A DNA stretch of 52,988 bases, taken from the NCBI GenBank assembly GCA_017450695.1, contig JAFSTA010000133.1, positions 1-52,988 on the forward strand, in the 5' to 3' direction. The stretch comes from Kiritimatiellia bacterium. GTDB taxonomy: Bacteria > Verrucomicrobiota > Kiritimatiellia > RFP12 > UBA1067. Position numbers and translations under genes: made by a program. Below are positions 11,501 through 18,287 of the stretch, one piece after another. Numbering within the stretch: position 1 is the stretch's first letter; every line of letters begins with the position of its first letter. The notes beneath the pieces are model-generated. The model worked only from the letters and a program-made list of their open reading frames with translations. It was not told the origin of the DNA and did no database searches.

Positions 11501-13850
11501 GAAGGCGAGACTGGGCGCAGATGAGTTTGCCGTGCAGAACGGGCGTATCCAAGTCGAACGCGCCGCCACCGAGCGCCGGATTGCGTTACAGGAGGCGAAA
11601 GAGGCTGCGGACGGACTGGTGGCGATTTTCGTCAAGGTAGAGACAATTGCGGAACTGGAGGCTGCCGACAAAGTTTACCGCACATGGCAGAATGTGTGGA
11701 AAGGCAAATTTGCCGAGGGGGAGTATGCAAACCTCGACGGAAGTATCGAAAAGGCGAAGGTCGAAGCGGGGCGCCGGGTTGGAACGAGCGAGGCAAGATC
11801 TGCCGCCGGGATGCTGGCGAGGTCATTTGGCAGCGCGAAGGACGAGGGGGGGTTGAAACGCTTGGATGCAGAATGGCAGGAGTGGCGCGAGAAGTGGACT
11901 GAAAAGATTGACGGAGCGGAATTGGCGAAACTCAATCAGGTAATCCAAGACGCTCGGAAAGAGTCGGTTGACCGACTCGAACTTCTTGGAAAATGCCGTG
12001 AGGAGGCCGACAACTTGATCAGGTCGTTCGGGGCTGTAAAAGTCCGTTCGGCGTTGGAAGAGACGGACAGGGAGTATCGGGTATGGCAGAATAGGTGGAA
12101 CGAGAAACTGGCGGCGGATACGCATGCGGAAATCAACGGGCGGATCAAAGGCGCGCACGATGAGGCGGAAATTCGGGTGGTTAAGCTGGAAAAGAAGCAG
12201 ATGCAGGACGGATGCAAGGCAGTTTCCGACCTTTTCCGCAAGGTGAAAACCGGCCCGGATCTGGATAGGGCGAATGCGGCGTTTGAGGATTGGCAAAAGA
12301 AATGGAAGGATTTTTCCAATGAGGCGGAATATGGCAGAGTCGCTGCGGAGATCCGCGACGCGAAGGGCGCTGCCGAGAAGCGGATGCAGGAAATTGAGAA
12401 AGAGCGCACGATTGTCCGGGAAGCCTACGAGTCCGCGCTGGGGATCGAACCGCTTGCGGAGCGGCGGAAGCGGCTGGAGAACGCAAAGGGAAGGCTGGCC
12501 GCGTCGAAAGAGCGGTCGCTGTTCTCTGAAGCGGAGACGGAGCGGATGCTGGCGGAGATCGAAAGGCGGCGGTCATGGACGGTCGGCAAGATTGCCAATC
12601 GGACGGGAAATGCGGTGACAGTCGGCGGGACGAATATCGCGGCGGGCACGACCGCGACGGTTGTCTTCGAGAAGGGGACTTCATGGCCGGTGACGCGTAA
12701 GGGGTACGAACCGGGGACGGTGAAGCGCGAGAGTCTGGACGGAGAGACGGTCACGCTGGCGGATGACGCGTTCGTTCCGAGCGAGGTGACGGTGAAGCTT
12801 CCGGACGGGCTGGACGCGGGTGTTGTTTGCGATCTGGACGGAAGGGTTGTCGGGGCTGCGGGCGTGCCGGTGAACCCCGGCCGGCATATCTGCGCGTACC
12901 GCCGTGCAGGGTACGACCCACAGGAGGGGATCTCGTTTGACGTTGCGGTTGGTGCGGAAGATGCGCGATTCCCGGTTCCCGGCGGATGGACGGCGACACC
13001 GGTGAAGGTGACGGTTCCGAAACTGGGTGCGGGGGTGACGTGCGAGATGGCGGGGAAACCTCGCGTGTCGGGAGTGTCGTTTACGCTTGTACCGGGAAAG
13101 AACTATCCATACGTTTACCGGAGAGCGGGATGGCGCGATCAACCGGCAAGCCTCACGTTGCGTGTTGGCGAGGATGCGGTTCTGCCGCCTCCCGCGGCGT
13201 GGGATCCGCTTCCGGTGAAAGTGACGGTTCCGCGACTGGACAAGGGGGTGACGTGCGAGGTGGGTGACGCGTTGCGTAAAACCGGTGATGTATTCGAATT
13301 GACTCCACGGGAGAAACCATATCCTTTCATCTACCGGAAGGCTGACAGGGTGGAGCAAAAAGGTATGGTGACAGTCCGGGTGAACACGCCTCTTTCGCTT
13401 CCCGTACCGGGGGAGTGGGAAGAAACAGCGGGATTGCAAAAGCTGAATCAGGCGGCGAACGCCGTCGAAAAGGGGGACTGGGCGGATGCCGATAAACTGT
13501 TGAACGAAGCGGATGTCGAGGACGACGACAATCAGCGGAAGAAAGCCATGCTGCGGACACAGGTGGAGAACTCAAAGAAGTGGGCAGAAATTCTGGACGA
13601 AATATCTGAACTAGAGATGAACAAGGAGACTGTCGGAGATAGCATTGCGATTCTGGAGAGGTATCGCAAAATTGCGGGAGAAGGATTCCGGTTGCGAAAG
13701 ACGGACCGGGAAAGCATTGACGTGGTTTATAAATTCGGTGTGGAAGACTGTAAAAATAAAAAGGGGCTCACACATTTTGTTGGCGAGATTGAGAAGAAGG
13801 AGAAAAAACTGGAGAAGCTTTACCGGGAGCTTCTGGGAGAACGGCGGTGA
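5514..13850 (+). CDS. Giant membrane protein with four tandem Ser/Thr kinase domains, 15 helical repeats and PEGA-like modules
   Basis: The 2778-residue protein has four complete kinase domains in series. Domain 1 has K50, H147-R-D and D167-F-E. Domain 2 begins near Y310, with K339, H434-R-D and D456-F-G. Domain 3 begins near F621, with K659, H759-R-D and D779-F-E. Domain 4 begins near Y918, with K953, H1048-R-D and D1070-L-G. Domains 1 and 3 resemble each other (HRDIKPGNIF, DFEIA), as do 2 and 4 (HRDIKPSNLYY), so an A-B unit was duplicated to A-B-A-B. A single membrane span lies at about 1243-1267. Fifteen repeats of about 62 residues with a conserved W-x(6-7)-W core follow (about 1280-2340), then PEGA-like modules (about 2354-2650) and a helical tail. 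The ectodomain matches the upstream PP2C protein. Kinase identity is firm; substrates and ligand are unknown. The start has no Shine-Dalgarno sequence, but the first kinase strand begins at residue 12, so ATG 5514 fits. Confidence 0.92.
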   Translation: MGERKDRGVGGFRILQEIRGGSGSQGTVFKAVCEEDRYGLVPVGTVVALKIMPVQDDEGDLWRKLERRTQELVRLQHPNVVRYFGCFSEPGDFNDLHVVVLEFLDGRTLKQLLAEDFKSGLDVDVGLRIVHSAITGLNYTVQSGIIHRDIKPGNIFICEDGTVKLIDFEIARQEGGTSVSVSGNIRGSFDYMAPDFTDPEFHGDVQSDVFSLGVVMHEVLTGKTPYQRLPGEEKQANFAFLARWAKSGDGQVSNPIHISSRIKRLLAYADEVLLRALAPRREERYPDFAAFLADFKNIRLRDLKNGANTYRILQYIGKGGFGEVYKARFRQTGQLVAVKHLLKTSYADRFTREARTLMKLRDPCFVQFVDFFHIGNESNVNVFLVMAFLDGMPGNSLRDAIRESGEGLPQKDVFLAFERYSYGLGLMHQQGIYHRDIKPSNLYYPRGNPEKSAIMDFGIIRDIHGTQTKDGGVPGTYDYMPPEVILPNNRGDAKMDIFALGLCLYEALTGKTGYPRLPAGNAALRAFFERAKSGEPPVFDDLRVQGEPDVLALLRDMTNPSADLREGEIRRIMLRLQKLAMRAGAGKGKMHRSDDLIEPVTSNEPPTEETNPVHIPVIGGFEVRAQVHNGSGGTGTVYEAVCVNDSSHLVSVGKRVALKIMPDRGDTKGLWPKIQKIADALVRLRDPNVVRYYGCFQYSDTYGRYHVVVQELLEGKSLREIFEERREKSLPCLDVEHTLKIIRATIQGLRATTQAGIIHRDIKPGNIFICDDGSVKVIDFEIALQENPDGTASTTTGNDSMKGSWNYMAPDFLREGFRGDVKSDIFSLGVVLYESLAGKLPHDRVGDLGEFLRLWEGVVDGGKESPIHIDERIEGLLENGHGFFESALHWDRKLRYPDFESFERDLRLRELKNGKYTYRILRYVDHGGYATVYEAKRIDTHAQKIIEAHVAVKQLDNVSAIKKFEQEARTMMDLYGDERFTRYIDFFQPPLGSGRGFLVMEFLDGMPENSLRGAIKRSRAGLPPRDVFLAFARYASGLRVLHKRGIIHRDIKPSNLYYPAGHPEESKIMDLGIVRDVDATGTPTPGACGTPDYMPADSLENRDDKSRDIFALGLCLYEALTTKPGYPRLKNNRFYLNWLKQRKKTPVFEDPRVRKNTRLLGLLQQMTNLDAKKRGTAEDVYQALRELAVTEGVKEEYLRPLDEPKKDVLPIVIPSRPSPPDNQDPNITVTIDSHPDQTPVRFRKWALVAVLVIAVSGVCIGTVVGVSSFQAKRAEKEKDAIVSEYKQLDAPQKIRDVDRKKDKWERTWNPLLAGWVRKIPRKKYDAWVNDLAMSQETCRDRLTKVTEEEQAERDTKELVEDFLGAKNRAEWENAEARKKEWGKKWSSQIDAEKYKELLKLVLDARNKADARIKIVEASNACEVLVEDFGEVRGEEGFKQVKARWEAWRKDWNGKLADAKYAELDGRVQYASDAAESRLRQVKQCDEAKKQLIDAFQSAADRGALEKAYADWKAWQTAWKEKVDQTIYIETNGRIKEARDAAEKRILETECRVAADFVIKSFRNAENADDVKKAKAYWDTWGKRWNGKIDGERFNGFDQDIRIACEAAEIKIDEGIRKLARACEERVNQIVNRFAAAESRQDLQAAVAEEQRWRDEWKAKIDERVVNDFYQKLEAAHEEAELRLDSADAVAESKAIIAIFKAVQTVEGLDKADDEKQAWEEKWSKKLGIKGKEKYTEIAKDIQDACDAAMVRIKKTEDECRKTAEELQQAFRGVTTADDLAVQDQKFRDWQKVWRGAVSRNTYDVCERSIAKEQQEKEKQILDEQLRNCRESVAKLVAEFEKVKLRDELTQLENAWKAWQGAWKGKVDEKIYAQLDRSIQTARDDAEGRIQNTADCTVEANGLIGAFRRTENRTDLEEADKRYQTWQDAWKDRKLVADTYVAWKERIQVERAAAERRIALREAKEAADGLVAIFGKVETTAELEVADKDYRTWQNVWKARLGADEFAVQNGRIQVERAATERRIALQEAKEAADGLVAIFVKVETIAELEAADKVYRTWQNVWKGKFAEGEYANLDGSIEKAKVEAGRRVGTSEARSAAGMLARSFGSAKDEGGLKRLDAEWQEWREKWTEKIDGAELAKLNQVIQDARKESVDRLELLGKCREEADNLIRSFGAVKVRSALEETDREYRVWQNRWNEKLAADTHAEINGRIKGAHDEAEIRVVKLEKKQMQDGCKAVSDLFRKVKTGPDLDRANAAFEDWQKKWKDFSNEAEYGRVAAEIRDAKGAAEKRMQEIEKERTIVREAYESALGIEPLAERRKRLENAKGRLAASKERSLFSEAETERMLAEIERRRSWTVGKIANRTGNAVTVGGTNIAAGTTATVVFEKGTSWPVTRKGYEPGTVKRESLDGETVTLADDAFVPSEVTVKLPDGLDAGVVCDLDGRVVGAAGVPVNPGRHICAYRRAGYDPQEGISFDVAVGAEDARFPVPGGWTATPVKVTVPKLGAGVTCEMAGKPRVSGVSFTLVPGKNYPYVYRRAGWRDQPASLTLRVGEDAVLPPPAAWDPLPVKVTVPRLDKGVTCEVGDALRKTGDVFELTPREKPYPFIYRKADRVEQKGMVTVRVNTPLSLPVPGEWEETAGLQKLNQAANAVEKGDWADADKLLNEADVEDDDNQRKKAMLRTQVENSKKWAEILDEISELEMNKETVGDSIAILERYRKIAGEGFRLRKTDRESIDVVYKFGVEDCKNKKGLTHFVGEIEKKEKKLEKLYRELLGERR
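11346..11741 (+). repeat. 198-bp near-identical tandem repeat inside the kinase ectodomain
   Basis: Two adjacent helical repeat units (66 residues each, beginning near 11346 and 11544) share most of their DNA, including the stretch encoding AKEAADGLVAIF. The other repeats in this gene are strongly diverged, so this pair is a recent duplication. Confidence 0.8.
12494..12831 (+). repeat. 338-bp block nearly identical to 3676-4013 in the PP2C gene
   Basis: The segment encoding the last helical repeat end (SLFSEAETERMLAEIERRRS) and the first PEGA-like module differs from the phosphatase copy at only about ten bases by eye, with no length change. A second short identical block follows (about 4073-4139 and 12891-12957). 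The flanking ectodomain is much more diverged, which suggests gene conversion or very recent duplication. Confidence 0.85.
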
Positions 13851-14202
13851 CTTGCAGCCCTGTCGGCAAGACGTGGCGTCCTCGAAAAAAGGTATGTCGC
13901 TCCGGTTCTATCCGTGCGGTTGTTCAGTCTGGGGGACTCAGTTGAGAAAATACAAAACCGCGGAATGCATGGAAAGACAGTTGCCGCCCGGTCGTGCGGC
14001 ATCGTGACAGGGGTGTTTCCAACCCTGATGCGCATGGGTGAAAACGGAGATTCGTTTCGTTGACTCCATGGTGAAAAATCGGGTTTTGCGGAGGGGGCGG
14101 GAATCTGCTATACTTTTTGCGTTTGTTTGAATACGGTGTTGGCGTCGGGGAGCGACGGGTGTCGCACGGACCGGTAGCCACCCAGAATCGAAAGAGGCAA
14201 AA
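13851..14202. other. Intergenic gap with promoter for the next gene
   Basis: No gene is seen in these 352 bp. The only recognisable signal is the promoter at 14086-14114. No strong terminator is visible after the kinase stop. Confidence 0.6.
14086..14114 (+). promoter_or_regulatory. Sigma-70-like promoter of the secreted protein at 14203
   Basis: TTGCGG (14086-14091), a 17-nt spacer and TATACT (14109-14114), the latter preceded by TGC (extended -10). The leader before the GTG at 14203 is about 80 nt. Confidence 0.7.
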
Positions 14203-15342
14203 GTGAAGACTTCTATCATTTCCGCGCTTGGCGCGATTGCATTGACGGTGTGCGGCACGGCCGCGAACCTTCCGGACACGATTACCTGTGAAGGAGGGTA
14301 CGGCGGACATCTGCAGGGGGTCGCCACGGACGGCGAGAGCATCTATTGGAGTTTTACGGTGTGCGTGGTGAAGACGGACTTGACGGGGAAGGTTCTGGTC
14401 TCGCGTCCGGCGCCGTCCCATCAGGGCGATATGTGTTACAAGGACGGAGTCGTGTATGTGGCCGTGAACCGCGGCCAGTTCAACACCGAGAAGCAGGGCG
14501 GAAGCCAAATGACGGCTTACAACGCGAGGACGCTCGAACCGATCAAGACCACGCTGCTTCCCGAAGTGCCCCACGGCGCGGGCGGCATGACGTGGAAGGG
14601 AGACCGCTTCTACATCATCGGGGGACTGCCTCTCAAGCACGAGAAGAACTACGTGTATGAATACACCTCCGATTTCACGTTCGTGAAACGACACGACATC
14701 GACAGCGGGTTTACTTGGATGGGAATCCAGACGGCCGCTTACGAGGACAACACGTTTTACTTCGGTATCTACGGGGCGAAGGGTAATCCCACCGGTGTGC
14801 TCGCTTGTCCCAGTGACCTTTCGTCATACACACGCTACACCGGTCACGGCTGCGTGGGAATCCTCAAGCTGGACGGCGCCTACTATGTGGGCGTAACCGG
14901 GCGCGATAAGGAGACGAATCGTAACACCGCACGGCTCATCCGCCAGAAGGTTTTCCCGGATCCCGCCAGACGTTTCGAGGTAACCCGCACGGGCAAAGGC
15001 GAACTGCGTCTCTTCTTTGAAGGACGCGACAAGACGGGATGGAAGGACTCCGGCTACGTTTTCAACAACGACGGAAACAGCCCGATCTTTTCGCGGAACG
15101 CGTTGTTCGTTCCCGTGTCGAACGCCACCGAGTATCCTGCTGTCGGCGTCAACGGGAACCGGGAATTCTGGACACCGGACCTGGTGCGCGGCGTCCACCG
15201 CGCGGCCTTGTGCAACGAAGTCTTCTCCCTCCATCTTCCCGGAACGCCGCAAACGCTGAAGGATAACGCGGCGGTTGCCGCCGCCGTCGATGCGGTCACG
15301 AAGGAGGCCGAGCGCCTGGGCGTGAAGGTCATCGGACGCTAG
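14203..15342 (+). CDS. Secreted protein of unknown function, possibly a beta-propeller
   Basis: The 379-residue protein has a clear Sec signal peptide (MKTSIISALGAIALTVCGTA, cleavage near 22). I do not recognise a named family. The body alternates short beta-strand phrases of the kind 'VATDGESIYWSFT', 'DGVVYVAVNRG', 'WKGDRFYIIGG', 'YEDNTFYFGIYG' and 'LDGAYYVGVTG', spaced about 40-50 residues apart, which is typical of a propeller fold. No catalytic motif is evident. The start is GTG at 14203, with AAGAGG about 8 nt upstream. It has its own promoter and is followed by an octamer satellite. It probably acts in the periplasm or outside the cell; binding or hydrolysis of a glycan is possible but unsupported. 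Confidence 0.75.
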   Translation: MKTSIISALGAIALTVCGTAANLPDTITCEGGYGGHLQGVATDGESIYWSFTVCVVKTDLTGKVLVSRPAPSHQGDMCYKDGVVYVAVNRGQFNTEKQGGSQMTAYNARTLEPIKTTLLPEVPHGAGGMTWKGDRFYIIGGLPLKHEKNYVYEYTSDFTFVKRHDIDSGFTWMGIQTAAYEDNTFYFGIYGAKGNPTGVLACPSDLSSYTRYTGHGCVGILKLDGAYYVGVTGRDKETNRNTARLIRQKVFPDPARRFEVTRTGKGELRLFFEGRDKTGWKDSGYVFNNDGNSPIFSRNALFVPVSNATEYPAVGVNGNREFWTPDLVRGVHRAALCNEVFSLHLPGTPQTLKDNAAVAAAVDAVTKEAERLGVKVIGR

Positions 15343-15370
15343 CCAAGCGTGTTGGGCCGGGTAAGCCGGG

Positions 15371-15440
15371 TTAGGTGGTTAGGTGGTTGGGTGGTTAGGT
15401 GGTTGGGTGGTTAGGTGGTTGGGTGGTTAGGTGGTTAGGC
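15371..15440 (+). repeat. Octamer satellite (TTAGGTGG / TTGGGTGG), G-rich on + strand
   Basis: About nine consecutive 8-bp units alternate TTAGGTGG and TTGGGTGG. The same satellite occurs in reverse orientation at 21581-21825 and 32361-32432. The regular GG runs could form two-tier G-quadruplexes. Confidence 0.9.
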
Positions 15441-15591
15441 CGGATATTCCGGATAAGCCGGTTCAGCAGTGCGGACGCGACGGAGCGCGTCCCTCCCGAT
15501 TCGGGCAACGAGAGGGCGCGATCCCCGTTCGCCGTGAAGCGACAGGAGTGTCGCTTCCCCGAAGGGCGTAGCCCTTGCGGGCAATGTGCGC

Positions 15592-15620
15592 TTGCGGTGG
15601 CGGAATGGATGTGGTAGAAT
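15592..15620 (+). promoter_or_regulatory. Promoter of the metallophosphoesterase gene, apparently leaderless
   Basis: TTGCGG (15592-15597), 17-nt spacer, TAGAAT (15615-15620). A start 7 nt downstream of the -10 would be at about 15627, directly at the ATG at 15628. Confidence 0.6.
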
Positions 15621-15627
15621 GCGGGGT

Positions 15628-16797
15628 ATGAAAAACAAGGTTGGAATGACGGGCCGTCGCGCATTCTTGGAGACGGCGGGTTTTGCGGGTGCGTCGTGGG
15701 CGTTTTCGGGGTGCGGTTCGTTTCTCGGACAGGACGCTTCGGCTGCTACGGCGGGGCGCTATTCCGTGGCTATTCTCGGCGACACGCATTACGACGCGGA
15801 GCCGGAGAGCGTCTATCACTCGCACTATGACGAGTCGAACCGCTGGGCGAAAATCCAGCATTCGGAGTTTCGCCGCAACGGCGAGATGTGGCGCACGCGG
15901 TGTCCCCAGATGCTTGCCGCCAGCGCGGAACTGGCGAAGGCGAACGAGACACGTTTCGTCCTTCAGCTCGGCGACATCATTCAGGGCGACTGCGACGACG
16001 TGCCGACGCACAAGAAGATGCTCGACGATTGCATCAAGCTCTTGCGCGCTCCGTATCCCGCCGGATTGCCGTTCCTCACGGTGGTCGGCAACCATGACTT
16101 TCGAGGCAAGGGGGCGCGTCCCGCTTACTTCGAGTTCGCCGAGCCGTTCCTGTCGAAGGAACTCGGCAAGGGCGTGAGGTACCCCGCCTTCTCGTTCCGC
16201 CAGGGCGATGACCTGTGGGTTTTCTGCGATTTCGAGATGAAGACGCTCGATCCGATTTCCGACTTGATCGAGGCTGATCCGGACGCGCGTTACGTCTTCC
16301 TCGTGACGCACGGGCCGTTCACGCCGCACGAGGCGAGCCGTGCGTTCCGGTGGCGGCTCGGCGGACGCATGGAATGCGAGGCGTCGCGTCCCCGCCTCTA
16401 CGAGACGTTGTCCCGGCGCGGCGCGATCGTCCTGTCGGGGCACACGCACACGACGAACTTCTACCGCCACGAGAACGGCTTCGGCGGCTTCACCGAATTC
16501 ACCGCCAATTCCGTTTGGGCGAAGCCGGAGCTGGCGACTGCGGAACCGATCTGCGACGTCGCCGCGAACTACGGTTCGATCGGGTTCGCCAAGCTCGAAG
16601 AGGGAGTGCTCAAAGACTTCCAGAAGGAGGTTGGCTTCTTCAAGTCCGGCGTGAAGGAATACTTCTACAACAACGGGGCGGGGCATTACCGCCTCGATGT
16701 CGCGGAGGATGCCGTGACGATGTCGTTCTACCCAGGCGACGCGCGCAAGCCCGCCCGCACCTTCCGTCTCGACACCAAGCCTGGCAAGGCGAAGTGA
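15628..16797 (+). CDS. Tat-exported lipoprotein-like metallophosphoesterase
   Basis: The 389-residue protein is a calcineurin-like phosphoesterase with GDTH (D52, H54), GDIIQGD, GNHD, a THGPF histidine and GHTHTTNFYR, covering the usual two-metal site. The N-terminus reads TGRRAFLETAG...FSGCG, a twin-arginine signal followed by a lipobox-like cysteine (C29). Export by Tat and possible lipid anchoring are therefore likely. The start at 15628 is chosen because it follows the promoter and keeps the Tat signal short; ATG 15643, just ahead of the RR motif, is an alternative. The substrate cannot be told from sequence. The next gene also has a Tat-type leader. Function class is firm, physiological role unknown. 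Confidence 0.88.
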   Translation: MKNKVGMTGRRAFLETAGFAGASWAFSGCGSFLGQDASAATAGRYSVAILGDTHYDAEPESVYHSHYDESNRWAKIQHSEFRRNGEMWRTRCPQMLAASAELAKANETRFVLQLGDIIQGDCDDVPTHKKMLDDCIKLLRAPYPAGLPFLTVVGNHDFRGKGARPAYFEFAEPFLSKELGKGVRYPAFSFRQGDDLWVFCDFEMKTLDPISDLIEADPDARYVFLVTHGPFTPHEASRAFRWRLGGRMECEASRPRLYETLSRRGAIVLSGHTHTTNFYRHENGFGGFTEFTANSVWAKPELATAEPICDVAANYGSIGFAKLEEGVLKDFQKEVGFFKSGVKEYFYNNGAGHYRLDVAEDAVTMSFYPGDARKPARTFRLDTKPGKAK

Positions 16798-16827
16798 ACC
16801 GATGCGTGCTCGTTGCGAAATTGGCGG

Positions 16828-16856
16828 TTGAAGGCGGTATCGTGTTTTTGTTACAG
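16828..16856 (+). promoter_or_regulatory. Possible promoter of the FAD oxidoreductase gene
   Basis: TTGAAG (16828-16833), 17-nt spacer, TTACAG (16851-16856), 27 nt before the ATG at 16884. The spacing matches the other promoters of the window, but both boxes are imperfect. Confidence 0.45.
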
Positions 16857-16883
16857 TGAACCCGTGAAAAGGAGGATTTGAAA

Positions 16884-18263
16884 ATGGCAATCTCTCGTAG
16901 AGACTGGATGATGAAAATGGGAATCGGCGGCGCCGCGTTGGGCACGGGGATGTTCGCGCGGGCAGACATGGTAACGGACGGCGATCCCGAATACGCGTCG
17001 TTCGCGCGGAACCTGTTCAAGATCGATCCGACGATGCAGGACGTTCCGTCGGCGTTCATCCGTGACGGCAAGGTGATTCAGCCCGCGCGCGAACTGCCTG
17101 TTTTCAGCGAAGTCGATGTCGCGGTCGTCGGTGGCGGTCCCGCCGGATTCGCCGCCGCCGTCGCCGCCGCGCGGACGGGCGCGAAGGTCGCCCTGATCGA
17201 GCGGTACGGCAGTCTGGGCGGACTTTTCACGAACGGGATGGTGCTGATTATTCTCGGAACCTGCGTGCGCGAGGGCAACGATCTGAAGCTTTACACGGCG
17301 GGAATCTGCGAGGAGTTCATGCGTCGTCTTTCGGAGATGGGCGATGACGCGATCACGAAGTACCCGAAGGGTTACGGCCAGCCGACGATCGACCCCGAGG
17401 CGGGTAAGGTGCTGATGGACGACATGATTGCTGAGGCGGGTGTCGAGATGTTCTTCCACTCGTGGGGCGTGGATGTCATTCAGGACGGAAACAAGGTACA
17501 GGGCGTGATCTTCGAGAGCAAGCAGGGGCGGCAGGCCGTCCTCGCCAAGTGCGTGGTCGATGCGACGGGAGACGGGGACATCAACTTCCTCGCCGGCGGC
17601 ACCTACCAGCAGATCACCCACGCGCTCGGATTCGTCTATCAGGTCGGCAACTCGGATCGCATCAACAGTCATGTCACGCCCGACGGAAAGGGCGCGAAGG
17701 TTTCCCTCGGCGCGGGCGAACCGATCCGTGCCCTGCGCTGGAAGAACAACCTCGGCCCGCGCGGGAACGGGCTAGATGTGCGCGAACTTTCCAAGACGGA
17801 AGTGATGCACCGCAAGTCGATCTGGAACAAGACGCGGCGCGACAAGGAGATGCCCGGATTCGGAAACATCTATCTGTCACAAACCTGCTCGCAAATCGGC
17901 GTCCGCGCCACGCGTCTCCTCGGCGGCGTGACGCGCATCGACAAGAAGGGCGCTGCGGAAGATGCCGCCTTCGCCGACACGGTTGCGTATTCGGGCGATG
18001 ATCGCGGGTACAAGAAGGGCTTCGCCATTCCCTACGGTTCGCTCCTTCCCGCGCAGGTCGATAACCTCCTGTGCGCCGGACGTTGCATCTCCTGTGCGCC
18101 GGACTTGATTGACCGTGTCCGCCTGATCGGTCCCTGCTTCGTCACGGGCCATGCGGCGGGCGTCGGCGCGGCGCTTGCCGCCAAGAACGGCGTCGCCCCG
18201 CGTGCCGTTCCGCCCGCGGAGATTCAGCGCGTATTGCGCGAGCAGGGCGCGTACCTCGGATAA
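16884..18263 (+). CDS. Tat-exported FAD-dependent oxidoreductase (FAD_oxidored family)
   Basis: The 459-residue protein begins with a twin-arginine leader (SRRDWMMKMGIGGAALG). A Rossmann FAD-binding motif follows near residue 78 (VAVVGGGPAGFAAA, then the acidic ALIER end and YGSLGG). The family's late motif LLCAGRCISC, followed by RLIGPCFVTGHAAG, closes the FAD site. It resembles the FAD_oxidored group of redox enzymes with unknown substrates. AAGGAGG at 16869-16875 places the start at ATG 16884, 8 nt downstream, rather than at the in-frame TTG 16878. It lies 24 nt ahead of the OppF-type ATPase and probably forms an operon with it. The oxidoreductase class is secure; the substrate is unknown. 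Confidence 0.88.
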   Translation: MAISRRDWMMKMGIGGAALGTGMFARADMVTDGDPEYASFARNLFKIDPTMQDVPSAFIRDGKVIQPARELPVFSEVDVAVVGGGPAGFAAAVAAARTGAKVALIERYGSLGGLFTNGMVLIILGTCVREGNDLKLYTAGICEEFMRRLSEMGDDAITKYPKGYGQPTIDPEAGKVLMDDMIAEAGVEMFFHSWGVDVIQDGNKVQGVIFESKQGRQAVLAKCVVDATGDGDINFLAGGTYQQITHALGFVYQVGNSDRINSHVTPDGKGAKVSLGAGEPIRALRWKNNLGPRGNGLDVRELSKTEVMHRKSIWNKTRRDKEMPGFGNIYLSQTCSQIGVRATRLLGGVTRIDKKGAAEDAAFADTVAYSGDDRGYKKGFAIPYGSLLPAQVDNLLCAGRCISCAPDLIDRVRLIGPCFVTGHAAGVGAALAAKNGVAPRAVPPAEIQRVLREQGAYLG

Positions 18264-18287
18264 CGGAACAGGAAAGGGGAGAGGACC

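Larger units (their letters stand above)
15343..15627. other. Intergenic gap with dispersed repeats and a promoter
   Basis: Contains GGTAAGCC-type repeat units (15350-15370, 15441-15470), the octamer satellite (15371-15440), a GC-rich stretch without a plausible ORF, and a promoter at 15592-15620. Confidence 0.7.
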
